Under the pieces are notes generated by a model. The model worked only from the letters and a program-made list of their open reading frames with translations. It was not told the origin of the DNA and searched no databases. Made by a program: the position numbers and the translations under genes. From Methanobacteriaceae archaeon (GTDB lineage Archaea > Methanobacteriota > Methanobacteria > Methanobacteriales > Methanobacteriaceae), in the NCBI GenBank assembly GCA_011620845.1, contig WOYJ01000022.1:1-10738 (forward strand): 10,738 bases of DNA, in the 5' to 3' direction. Position 1 is the stretch's first letter. Each line of letters starts with the position of its first letter. Below, piece after piece: positions 1 through 5,355 of this stretch.

Positions 1-139
1 GATAGTATAAAGCCCTCTGAAATGGAATTTACTGAAGAGGAAGTCATCAAAAAAAGCCAAGGATCTATTTTTAGAGTTTAGTATTCCTGAAGATGAGATT
101 CTAGAATACGAATATCAGGAAATAGACATCTGTATTTAA
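1..139 (+). pseudogene. 3' end of unknown small gene with A-tract frameshift (possible antitoxin partner)
   Basis: The left part of the gene lies outside the window. Frame 1 reads an acidic stretch beginning DSIKPSEMEFTEEEVIKK and then meets TAG at 79-81. If one A of the A7 tract at 49-55 is skipped, the reading continues as AKDLFLEFSIPEDEI and on to TAA at 137-139, giving a coherent acidic C-terminus. The corrected stop lies 4 bases before the ATG of the HicA-like remnant at 144, a spacing typical of a toxin-antitoxin pair, so an antitoxin (HicB-like) role is possible by position only; I do not recognise the sequence as HicB. The break could be real decay, a homopolymer sequencing error, or a slippage site. 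Confidence 0.45.
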
Positions 140-143
140 TTAA

Positions 144-384
144 ATGTCTAAACGTAAATTACCTTCCAAAGCACCTAGTAAAAAGGTCATACAATTATCA
201 GCTGCAGAAGGTGGGACTCCCAAAGCCAGAACTGATGGTTTTCATATTGTTTTTGAAAAAGCAGGATACAGATCTATTCCAGTTTCTGCAAGTAAAAAAA
301 ATCCCTAAAGGAACTCTAAGAGGTATAATTAAGCAGATGGGAATTAAAAGGGAACGATGCTCTGAAATTTGGGATAGTCTCTAA
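144..384 (+). pseudogene. HicA-like toxin remnant, frameshifted in an A8 tract
   Basis: Translation from ATG 144 starts MSKRKLPSKAPSKKVIQL and continues to GFHIVFEKAGYRSIPVSASK, then hits TAA at 306-308. Skipping one A of the A8 tract at 294-301 restores a frame that continues IPKGTLRGIIKQMGIKRE and ends at TAA 382-384, about 79 residues in all. The pattern 'LP...KKVI', a His after a Gly-containing turn, and a C-terminal 'IPKGTLRxIIKQMGI' resemble the small double-stranded-RNA-binding-like HicA mRNA interferase family. HicA toxins are usually 60-80 residues, so the corrected length fits. The middle (SAAEGGTPKART) matches the family poorly, so further decay is possible. Alternatively the gene is intact and the extra A is a sequencing error. 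HicA assignment is by recalled motif only. Confidence 0.5.
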
Positions 385-396
385 TTAATAATTTAA

Positions 397-447
397 GGTG
401 GAGGCTCTGTGTTACTCTTTTTTGATTTTACCTTTTTTATATTTTAG
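397..447 (+). other. Orphan Shine-Dalgarno with 12-codon ORF
   Basis: GGTGGAGG at 397-404 contains a perfect GGAGG and sits 12 bases after the corrected stop of the HicA-like remnant. A GTG at 409 follows after 4 bases, but the frame closes at TAG 445-447 after only 12 codons rich in Phe and Leu. This may be the start of a lost third gene, a chance match, or a very small peptide. I see no longer frame attached to it. Confidence 0.3.
416..445 (+). terminator. Paired T6 tracts, probable U-tract terminator
   Basis: T6 runs at 418-423 and 433-438 followed by a TATTTTAG stretch, in an AT-rich region just after the frameshifted gene pair. Archaeal termination often uses U-tracts without a strong hairpin, and no hairpin is visible here. 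It overlaps the 12-codon ORF described at 397-447. Confidence 0.35.
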
Positions 448-536
448 ATAAATATTTAAGCGTGTTTGTACTATTTTTATCAATGGTTTTAGTGTGATTA
501 TGGGTGATTTTGTTATGACCACTTCATAATAGAAAA

Positions 537-556
537 GAATGAAAGTTATATAAAAA
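537..556 (+). promoter_or_regulatory. BRE/TATA promoter for the small membrane protein gene
   Basis: A purine-rich BRE-like stretch (GAATGAAAG, 537-545) is followed directly by TTATATAAAA (546-555), a very good archaeal TATA box. Initiation about 25 bases downstream would give a leader of roughly 60 bases before the ATG at 640. Together with a second TATA at 589-600 it may form a tandem promoter. Confidence 0.55.
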
Positions 557-580
557 TTTAGATTTAATTGTAGCATATTT

Positions 581-600
581 GAAACAATTTATATTTATAT
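581..600 (+). promoter_or_regulatory. Second candidate TATA promoter for the small membrane protein gene
   Basis: GAAACAATTTATATTTATAT has a BRE-like GAAAC and a TATA-like TTTATATTTATA. Initiation near 620 would leave about 20 bases, including the GGAGG at 627-631, before the ATG at 640. It may act instead of, or together with, the TATA box at 546-555. Confidence 0.4.
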
Positions 601-639
601 GGTAAATCAAATTAATTATAAGATACGGAGGAAAGAATT

Positions 640-918
640 ATGGAAATAGAGTTTAAGTTAACATCATTACACACAGTAACCGCCATAATTGCTGGTTACC
701 TGGCATTTATCATTTCATCCGGTGCCATTGCTGGTATTGGTAAAAATGAAGTTCTAGCAGTTATAGTGGGTCTGGTGATCCTCTACGTAACCGGTAACAT
801 ATCAGAAAGATTATTCGGTAAAGAAGAGGTCGGCGGATTTAGGGGATGGTTCTGGAGCGGTATCGTACCCTTCATGTTCATCTGGATAGTGACCTGGACC
901 CTGTTCCTGAACTGGTAA
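640..918 (+). CDS. Small three-helix membrane protein (DUF5379-like), 92 aa
   Basis: The protein of 92 residues is mostly hydrophobic with three likely membrane helices at about residues 12-33, 37-54 and 69-91, and a short charged loop (SERLFGKEEVGG, 55-66) between the last two. The C-terminus is notable for aromatic residues (GWFWSG, FMFIWIVTWTLFLNW). The start is well supported by GGAGG at 627-631, 8 bases before ATG, and by two TATA boxes upstream. From memory this resembles the methanobacterial DUF5379 family of small membrane proteins; there is no established function. It is monocistronic: the next gene is on the opposite strand and a T-tract terminator follows. The gene is real by promoter, ribosome site and composition; the family name is less certain. 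Confidence 0.8.
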   Translation: MEIEFKLTSLHTVTAIIAGYLAFIISSGAIAGIGKNEVLAVIVGLVILYVTGNISERLFGKEEVGGFRGWFWSGIVPFMFIWIVTWTLFLNW

Positions 919-928
919 GAGGAATCAC

Positions 929-962
929 TCTTTTTTTAAAATTATTAACTTTTTTTCTTTTT
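929..962 (+). terminator. U-tract terminator after the small membrane protein gene
   Basis: T7 at 931-937, T7 at 950-956 and T5 at 958-962 lie 12 to 44 bases after the stop codon. No strong hairpin is visible, which fits archaeal U-tract termination. It also separates this gene from the convergent DUF2070 gene ending at 991. Confidence 0.6.
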
Positions 963-990
963 GTGCACCTAGAAGATCTTATTTTTTAAA

Positions 991-2808
991 TTACACCCCA
1001 TAGAAAATCCATACAAAGGCAAATACGAGGGCCAGCACGAATATCAACGGTGCAAACACCTTACTCACTGCGATTATGGAGCTTATGGTGGTCACCAGTT
1101 CTGTGGCATGGGTAGGACCCAGGGTTTTTATATCTTTTATGGGAGCTACCTTGGCACCGACTTTAACCGGTTCCAGATCATCCATGGCCTTCAGGGTGGC
1201 TTTTTTGATTTCTTCGATTATCTCGTCCTGCATCTTCGATCCGATGGGGTTGTGACCTCCAGATAGGGTGTTTACGAAGTGGGTGTCCGTGGTCATCACC
1301 TCCATTTCATCGACTCCTAAAGGCTTTACTGCGTCGATTATCTTCTGCCGGTAACCGAGGACCATGTTGTTGGCGTCCAGGAGGATGTAGGCTGTTTTCT
1401 GTTTACCACCCACCTCTACCATCATCACCTTAACTCCGCTCTGACCCACGCCCTGTTCCTTGGTGAAATCCTCCATGGGGTTGAAGGAGCATCCTACCCG
1501 GATAGTTTCCTGCTTCTTATCACCTGTTATCTTATCCACCGCCCCCAGGAGATGGAAGACTTCCTTGTTACCAGGGAGTATTCTGCTGTCCGGTACGAAG
1601 CTGTTATGACAATCCACCACCATAACGTTCCGGGCACCGGTAGCCCGGGCAGCGTTCATAACAGCCAGTCCTACTCCGAAATCTATGTCATCGAAGCCAT
1701 GGGGTGCGAAAGTTACCAGCAACACCAGATCATCACCGAAGTACTGGGCCCCTATCTTGGCCCCCTCATTTTCCGCCCTGAAAAATGGGCTGGCCTGATC
1801 AGTGTATTCTATGCCTTCCAGGGCATCTTTAACTGCTATTTCTATTTTATCCAGTTCCTTGGAAGCCACCGGGTTGAAATCGTGGGTGGACGGCCCGTGG
1901 GATACCATGGTAAAGGCTCCGAATTTCTCCCCGAGTATGGTGGGCATGTTACCCCCGCCGATATCCCCCACTGGTCCGGGGTGTACACTGGGAACTAGAA
2001 ACAACGATTTTATACCTTTTTCGCCCTTGAAACTTAGAACTCCCACCAGGGTTTCAATTGTCTCCCCCATGTCATCGAAGATCACTTCCATGGCCTGTGA
2101 ACCTTCACTTATGTGGGCTATAAATAAGCTTAATAGTTCCAATCCCCCTACGCCGAGATTTTTTCTCATGGGGGATTCTATGACCACTACAAAAGAGTAT
2201 ATGGCTAAAACCAGTATTATCGATGCGATGATTATCTTTAACAGGAGGGGTATTACACTGAACTCACCCAGGTTGGTGGTCAGGCTGGTTAAAAATACGA
2301 TGACCATGACCATGCTCAGTATCAGGGCTGGCTGAGTGGCAGCGACCAGCACCGAGTATATGAGGCGTATGTTGGAGGTGGCCCAGATTATGATGGTCCT
2401 GAAGGCGAATATGATGGCACAACCATAGATAAGGGCATCGATGGTATAGTTGTAGATGAAGAAATGTGATACCAAAGTGCCTATGAAATAGATAAAGGCC
2501 ACGATGATCATGGAAAGCAGGGAGATGAACATGGAATGTTTAGTTTTCATACGCCTTCCGTCAACCATATTGACCATGGGAGTGCTTATGGCACCGGCCA
2601 TTATGGACATCAAACCAAAGATAAGAAAACCGGATGATCCACCATAGATTATCACATTTAAAATGGACGAGTTACTTCCTGGTTCAATTATGGCGGTGAT
2701 GACACCGGTAAAAAAGCTTAAAAAGACCATGATAAACACAGAGATGTGGGTCTCTGGTATGGTCACCATATATTTAGTCATTTGAATTAGATTATCTATG
2801 GCAGACAT
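991..2808 (-). CDS. DUF2070 family membrane protein, 605 aa
   Basis: This matches the archaeal DUF2070 family, whose function is unknown. The first ~211 residues hold about six membrane helices (near 22-41, 51-73, 92-117, 124-143, 155-176, 187-211). A soluble domain of ~360 residues follows, and a last helix lies at about 575-602, so the domain is anchored at both ends. The soluble part has striking conserved-looking motifs: VPSVHPGPVGDIGGG (His276), SHGPSTHDFNP (His304, His309, Asp310), APHG (His370), VDCHNSF (Asp399, Cys400, His401) and TTDTHFVNTLSGGHNPIG (Asp508, His510, His519). I infer a metal-dependent or acid-base enzyme. ATG at 2808 is the first start; the upstream ribosome site is weak (GGGA). 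It is transcribed divergently from the fumarase gene and apparently alone. Family assignment is firm, activity is not known. Confidence 0.88.
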   Translation of the reverse strand: MSAIDNLIQMTKYMVTIPETHISVFIMVFLSFFTGVITAIIEPGSNSSILNVIIYGGSSGFLIFGLMSIMAGAISTPMVNMVDGRRMKTKHSMFISLLSMIIVAFIYFIGTLVSHFFIYNYTIDALIYGCAIIFAFRTIIIWATSNIRLIYSVLVAATQPALILSMVMVIVFLTSLTTNLGEFSVIPLLLKIIIASIILVLAIYSFVVVIESPMRKNLGVGGLELLSLFIAHISEGSQAMEVIFDDMGETIETLVGVLSFKGEKGIKSLFLVPSVHPGPVGDIGGGNMPTILGEKFGAFTMVSHGPSTHDFNPVASKELDKIEIAVKDALEGIEYTDQASPFFRAENEGAKIGAQYFGDDLVLLVTFAPHGFDDIDFGVGLAVMNAARATGARNVMVVDCHNSFVPDSRILPGNKEVFHLLGAVDKITGDKKQETIRVGCSFNPMEDFTKEQGVGQSGVKVMMVEVGGKQKTAYILLDANNMVLGYRQKIIDAVKPLGVDEMEVMTTDTHFVNTLSGGHNPIGSKMQDEIIEEIKKATLKAMDDLEPVKVGAKVAPIKDIKTLGPTHATELVTTISSIIAVSKVFAPLIFVLALVFAFVWIFYGV

Positions 2809-2880
2809 GGATTTCCCAACTGGATGTATACTAAGTTCCTTTTAAAATTTGCAACTTGAAATGTTCTAAGAAAGGGCATT

Positions 2881-2900
2881 GGTTATATTAAATTTTCCTG
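2881..2900 (-). promoter_or_regulatory. Candidate TATA promoter for the DUF2070 gene
   Basis: On the minus strand the segment reads CAGGAAAATTTAATATAACC: a BRE-like AGGAAAA followed by TTTAATATAA. Initiation about 25 bases downstream would give a leader of about 50 bases before the ATG at 2808. The sequence 2809-3020 otherwise holds no gene and serves as the divergent promoter region. Confidence 0.35.
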
Positions 2901-2951
2901 TTATACCTTTTCTTTAATCAGAACACTTTGCATAGTTCGAGGTTACAATTC

Positions 2952-2990
2952 ATATATTCTTTATACTTATAAGTGTCTTTATATTTTTAT
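2952..2990 (+). promoter_or_regulatory. Candidate TATA region for the fumB-DUF6282 pair
   Basis: TTATACTTATAA at 2961-2972 and TTTATATTTTTAT at 2978-2990 are both TATA-like. The first would put initiation near 2990, leaving a short leader with the AGGA ribosome site at 3008-3011 before the ATG at 3021. It supports ATG 3021, since the in-frame GTG at 2973 would lie inside the promoter. Confidence 0.4.
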
Positions 2991-3020
2991 AAATGTAATA
3001 ATAAAAAAGGAAGTATATCC

Positions 3021-3566
3021 ATGGATGTAAAACTCAAAACACCCCTTCGAAAGGAAGATACAACAGAATTAAAGCTAGGAGACACGGTATATTTAACCGG
3101 TACCATTTACACCGCCCGGGACAGCGCCCATAAGAGGATGGTGGAGGAAGGATCTCCCATAGACCTTGAAGGGGCGGTGATATTCCATGCCGGTCCCATC
3201 ATACAGGAAGAAAATGGGATTTACCAGATAGTAGCCATAGGACCCACCACCAGCACCCGGATGAACACTTACCAGCCGGCTGTCCTGGATATGGGTGTTA
3301 AGGCCGTGGTAGGTAAGGGTGGTATGGATGAGAAGACACAAGCAGCTCTGGAGAGGAATGGTGCCGTGTTTCTTACTGCAGTAGGTGGCTGCGCCGCATT
3401 GTACGTGAAATCCATTGTAGAGGTTAAAAGTGTTAACTGGATAGATCTGGGCGTTCCAGAGGCGGTCTGGGAACTGGAAGTTAAGGATTTCGGTCCCCTA
3501 TTTGTAACCATGGACTCCCACGGCGGGAATCTCTATGAACAGGTTAAAAGAAAAACATTCCCTTGA
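3021..3566 (+). CDS. fumB: Fumarate hydratase class I, beta subunit (FumA C-terminal/TtdB family), 181 aa
   Basis: The protein carries the C-terminal swivel domain of Fe-S class I fumarases and tartrate dehydratases: GDTVYLTGTIYTARDSAHKR (20-39), FHAGPI (55-60), GPTTSTRM (74-81), GKGGM (98-102), VGGCAALY (121-128) and the closing DLGVPEAVWELEVKDFGPL (142-160). In archaea it pairs with a separate [4Fe-4S] alpha subunit, absent here, to interconvert malate and fumarate in the incomplete reductive TCA route. Full length for a split beta subunit. I chose ATG 3021 over the in-frame GTG at 2973: it has AGGA at 3008-3011 and the family begins near 'L..PL....' just downstream, while the 16 extra residues look like translated promoter. 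It overlaps the next gene by 32 bases. Fumarate is more likely than tartrate as substrate in a methanogen, though sequence alone cannot decide. Confidence 0.92.
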   Translation: MDVKLKTPLRKEDTTELKLGDTVYLTGTIYTARDSAHKRMVEEGSPIDLEGAVIFHAGPIIQEENGIYQIVAIGPTTSTRMNTYQPAVLDMGVKAVVGKGGMDEKTQAALERNGAVFLTAVGGCAALYVKSIVEVKSVNWIDLGVPEAVWELEVKDFGPLFVTMDSHGGNLYEQVKRKTFP

Positions 3567-4356
3567 AAAAAAGTCAGGAAAACATCCCCTTAAAGGGTTT
3601 ATAGACACCCACCTGCATACTGCCCCTGATGCGAAACCCAAACTCTTAAATGATCTAGAGGCGGCGGAGGCAGCCTCTCAGGAGAAAATGGGGGCTATCG
3701 TCATAAAATCCCACCTAGAACCCACATCGGGAAGGGCAGCCATAGCCAGAATACAAACTGGTTTTGATGTCTTCGGTGGGGTATGTTTAAACAGTAGCGT
3801 GGGTGGTTTGAACTTGGAAGCAGTTAAAACCGCGGCTTCCATGGATGGTAAGGTAGTCTGGCTTCCCACCACTAGTTGGGACGAGATAGACTTCACTTTA
3901 AAGGAAAACTGGGATAAACTGGAAGATATAATCACGTTGATAGCTGAAGATGATCTAATTCTAGCCACGGGGCATCTGCAGGTTGCAGATATTTTTCATG
4001 TTCTAGATCTGGCCAGTAGCAGGGGAGTGGAAAAGATCATCATTAATCACCCCCTCACCCGGGTGGTGGGGGCCACTGTGGAAGAACAGAAGGAGATGTC
4101 CCGGAGGGCCTATTTAGAGCACTGCTATGTGGCCTGCCTGCCAGGACATGATGGCTTAGACCCACAAAGGATAGCCACAGCAATTAAAGAGGTGGGTGCC
4201 AGTAGATGTATACTGGCCACGGATCTGGGTCAGATACACAATCCCCAACCCACTCAGGGTTTTAAAGTGTTTATAGATACCATGATGAAACTAGGAATTT
4301 CCCCCAAAGAGATAGAGATTATGTGTCGGGCGAATCCTAATCATTTATTTTATTAA
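3535..4356 (+). CDS. DUF6282-like amidohydrolase-superfamily protein, 273 aa
   Basis: The protein looks like a metal-dependent TIM-barrel hydrolase. Motifs in order are FIDTHLHT (Asp24, His26, His28; the HxH of strand 1), VIKSHLEP (Lys58, His60), ATGHLQ (His147), INHPL (His172), and ATDLGQ (Asp230), which is the usual set of amidohydrolase metal ligands including a possible bridging Lys. It fits the DUF6282 family as I remember it; no substrate is established. The ATG at 3535 lies inside the end of the fumarase beta gene (32-base overlap, different frame), with GGCGGG at 3522-3527 as a possible ribosome site, so translation is probably coupled. No other plausible start precedes the HxH motif. 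It is the last gene of the unit. Fold assignment is confident, the reaction is unknown; phosphotriesterase-like or other C-N/C-O hydrolysis are possibilities. Confidence 0.8.
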   Translation: MNRLKEKHSLEKKSGKHPLKGFIDTHLHTAPDAKPKLLNDLEAAEAASQEKMGAIVIKSHLEPTSGRAAIARIQTGFDVFGGVCLNSSVGGLNLEAVKTAASMDGKVVWLPTTSWDEIDFTLKENWDKLEDIITLIAEDDLILATGHLQVADIFHVLDLASSRGVEKIIINHPLTRVVGATVEEQKEMSRRAYLEHCYVACLPGHDGLDPQRIATAIKEVGASRCILATDLGQIHNPQPTQGFKVFIDTMMKLGISPKEIEIMCRANPNHLFY

Positions 4357-4365
4357 CGTAAATCA

Positions 4366-4413
4366 GGACCCTACCAGGGAGTTTTACTAGAATTTCCCAC
4401 TCAGCAACTTTTT
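4366..4413 (+). terminator. Weak hairpin plus T5 after the DUF6282-like gene
   Basis: CCCT at 4369-4372 and AGGG at 4376-4379 could form a 4-bp stem with loop ACC followed by GTTTTAC; a T5 run lies at 4409-4413. Either may terminate the fumB unit. The evidence is weak. Confidence 0.25.
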
Positions 4414-4498
4414 ATTGAAGGAAACTCATTCGGTAACTACTTATTGAAGTAAAAATTTAATTTACATAAAGTTCGGTGTGAACATGGATTAGGATAAT

Positions 4499-4523
4499 CT
4501 TTAAAAGCAACATCATATTATAG
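4499..4523 (+). promoter_or_regulatory. Candidate TATA promoter for the 112-aa protein gene
   Basis: CTTTAAAAGC at 4499-4508 and CATATTATAG at 4514-4523 are TATA-like and would place initiation near 4530-4545. The short leader would carry GGTG (4565-4568), 7 bases before the ATG at 4576, complementary to the archaeal 16S 3' end. Confidence 0.35.
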
Positions 4524-4535
4524 GAACGTATAGGA

Positions 4536-4557
4536 AATTAAGACCCGAAGGTTAATT
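4536..4557 (+). repeat. Inverted repeat at the predicted transcript start
   Basis: AATTAA (4536-4541) and TTAATT (4552-4557) are perfect inverted arms. Between them CC/GG can pair around CGAA, with GA bulged. It lies 7 bases before the GGTG ribosome site and at or just after the predicted start of transcription, so it could be an operator or a leader hairpin. Confidence 0.35.
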
Positions 4558-4575
4558 ATCTAATGGTGTATTATT

Positions 4576-4914
4576 ATGGCAAAAAAGGATAAGTCTGTAT
4601 TAATTAAAGATGAACTTCAATCAAGGTTGAAACAGTTTAGGGAAGCTCTCCAGGATGAAAACAGGAGGATCGAGCTTGAAAACGGTATTCTGGGATCAGA
4701 GGTTTTAATCAGGTTTGAGGTTTTCTTCCAGTCACAGAAGACAAAAAATTATTCTGATGGTCTTTTCCTGTACATGAATGATTCCGGTGAGATAGTGGAT
4801 GCCGAATATTACATTAGGGATGCAGATGATATAACTATAGCCGGCCTGGAGACAGAGGATTTCAACGTGGTTAAGGAACTGTTTAAAGATGCTTTCTCCC
4901 TGGAAATTGAATAA
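4576..4914 (+). CDS. Conserved-looking acidic protein of unknown function, 112 aa
   Basis: I do not recognise this protein. It starts with a Lys-rich segment (MAKKDKS) and a probable amphipathic helix or short coiled coil at about residues 8-36 (LIKDELQSRLKQFREALQDE), then alternating strand-like segments (EVLIRFEVFFQ 42-52, GLFLYMN 62-68, EIVDAEYYI 72-80), and a C-terminal helix (EDFNVVKELFKDAFSL, 94-109). There is no signal peptide, membrane helix or Cys/His metal motif, so it is presumably a small soluble cytoplasmic protein. The start has GGTG 7 bases upstream and the gene has its own promoter-like region and a strong T-tract terminator, so it seems to be transcribed alone. Its strongly coding-like composition argues for a real gene; no function can be assigned. 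Confidence 0.75.
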   Translation: MAKKDKSVLIKDELQSRLKQFREALQDENRRIELENGILGSEVLIRFEVFFQSQKTKNYSDGLFLYMNDSGEIVDAEYYIRDADDITIAGLETEDFNVVKELFKDAFSLEIE

Positions 4915-4923
4915 ATTCCCATA

Positions 4924-4996
4924 TTTTTTTCTTTTAAATATTACATCTTTTAGGAGTTACATTTAGATTTTAAATAAATTTTAATTTTTTTTTTTT
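4924..4996 (+). terminator. T7 and T12 tracts after the 112-aa protein gene
   Basis: T7 at 4924-4930, T4 at 4932-4935 and an unusually long T12 at 4985-4996 follow the stop at 4912-4914. This fits archaeal U-tract termination; no hairpin is visible. The T12 run is also a likely place for sequencing length errors. Confidence 0.5.
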
Positions 4997-5096
4997 AAGA
5001 ACTTATCTCCCCTATTGTAAAGATTAATATAGGTAGTAATCCATAGAATTATATGCTAAAAATATGGTTTACATAGTAGAAAGGTCCAGAAAACCA

Positions 5097-5265
5097 TTTA
5101 CTTAAATAAACAACCCGTCCGATTATTATCAGTTGTCTTTATAAAAATTATCCATTAATATTCATTTCCAAGGGACAGGGATAGACTGTTTGTTTAAATA
5201 ACCAGTTTATTTAAGTATATATCAAATTAGTTTATTTAAGTAAATTGATTGTTTATTTAAGTATA
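5097..5265. repeat. Cluster of GTTTATTTAAGTA repeats, four direct and one inverted
   Basis: GTTTATTTAAGTA occurs exactly at 5205-5217, 5230-5242 and 5251-5263. A degenerate copy (GTTTGTTTAAATA) lies at 5188-5200, and an inverted copy (TACTTAAATAAAC) at 5099-5111. The inverted copy extended to 5097-5111 is an exact 15-base reverse complement of 5230-5244, and 5205-5219 and 5251-5265 are identical over 15 bases. Starts of the direct copies are 17, 25 and 21 bases apart, close to two helical turns. The gaps are far too short for a CRISPR array. Binding sites for a regulator are the simplest reading. Confidence 0.75.
5138..5222 (+). promoter_or_regulatory. Candidate promoters of the NYN-PLP-rtcA operon
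   Basis: TTTATAAAAA at 5138-5147 and AGTATATAT at 5214-5222 are TATA-like. The first would put the 5188-5263 repeats in the transcribed leader; the second is embedded between repeat copies, so a protein bound there would compete with TBP. I cannot tell which is used. Confidence 0.35.
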
Positions 5266-5355
5266 CAATTAAATAACGTACCATTTAATTAGGAATTATT
5301 TTGGATGCCCTTTTTGCTATTGTTACAATATCTGTGATGATAATGGAGGATTATA

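Larger units (their letters stand above)
4997..5355. other. AT-rich intergenic region without a gene, upstream of the NYN operon
   Basis: I see no coding frame of merit on either strand here. It holds the repeat cluster (5097-5265), two TATA-like elements (5138-5147 and 5213-5222), and the GGAGG ribosome site (5345-5349) for the NYN gene. At about 360 bases it is long compared with the other gaps in the window, which suggests a regulatory role. Confidence 0.6.

Noticed and set aside
1552..2335. Plus-strand open frames of 148 and 177 codons opposite the DUF2070 gene
   Set aside because: They lie wholly inside a well-recognised minus-strand gene, have Pro/Ser/Thr-rich composition typical of antisense shadows, and lack a ribosome site.
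2973..3020. Extended fumB start at GTG 2973
   Set aside because: It would translate the TATA-like promoter region, has no ribosome site, and adds residues not expected in the family; ATG 3021 has AGGA at a good distance.
5097..5265. CRISPR array or inverted-repeat-bounded mobile element
   Set aside because: Repeats are 13-15 bases with gaps of only 4-12 bases between direct copies, and the inverted pair does not extend beyond 15 bases, has no target duplication and encloses no gene.
5097..5265. Replication origin with ORB-type sites
   Set aside because: The repeats do not match the mini-ORB consensus I remember for Methanothermobacter (TTTACACTTGAAA) and no cdc6/orc1 gene is present; only the AT-richness and iteration fit.
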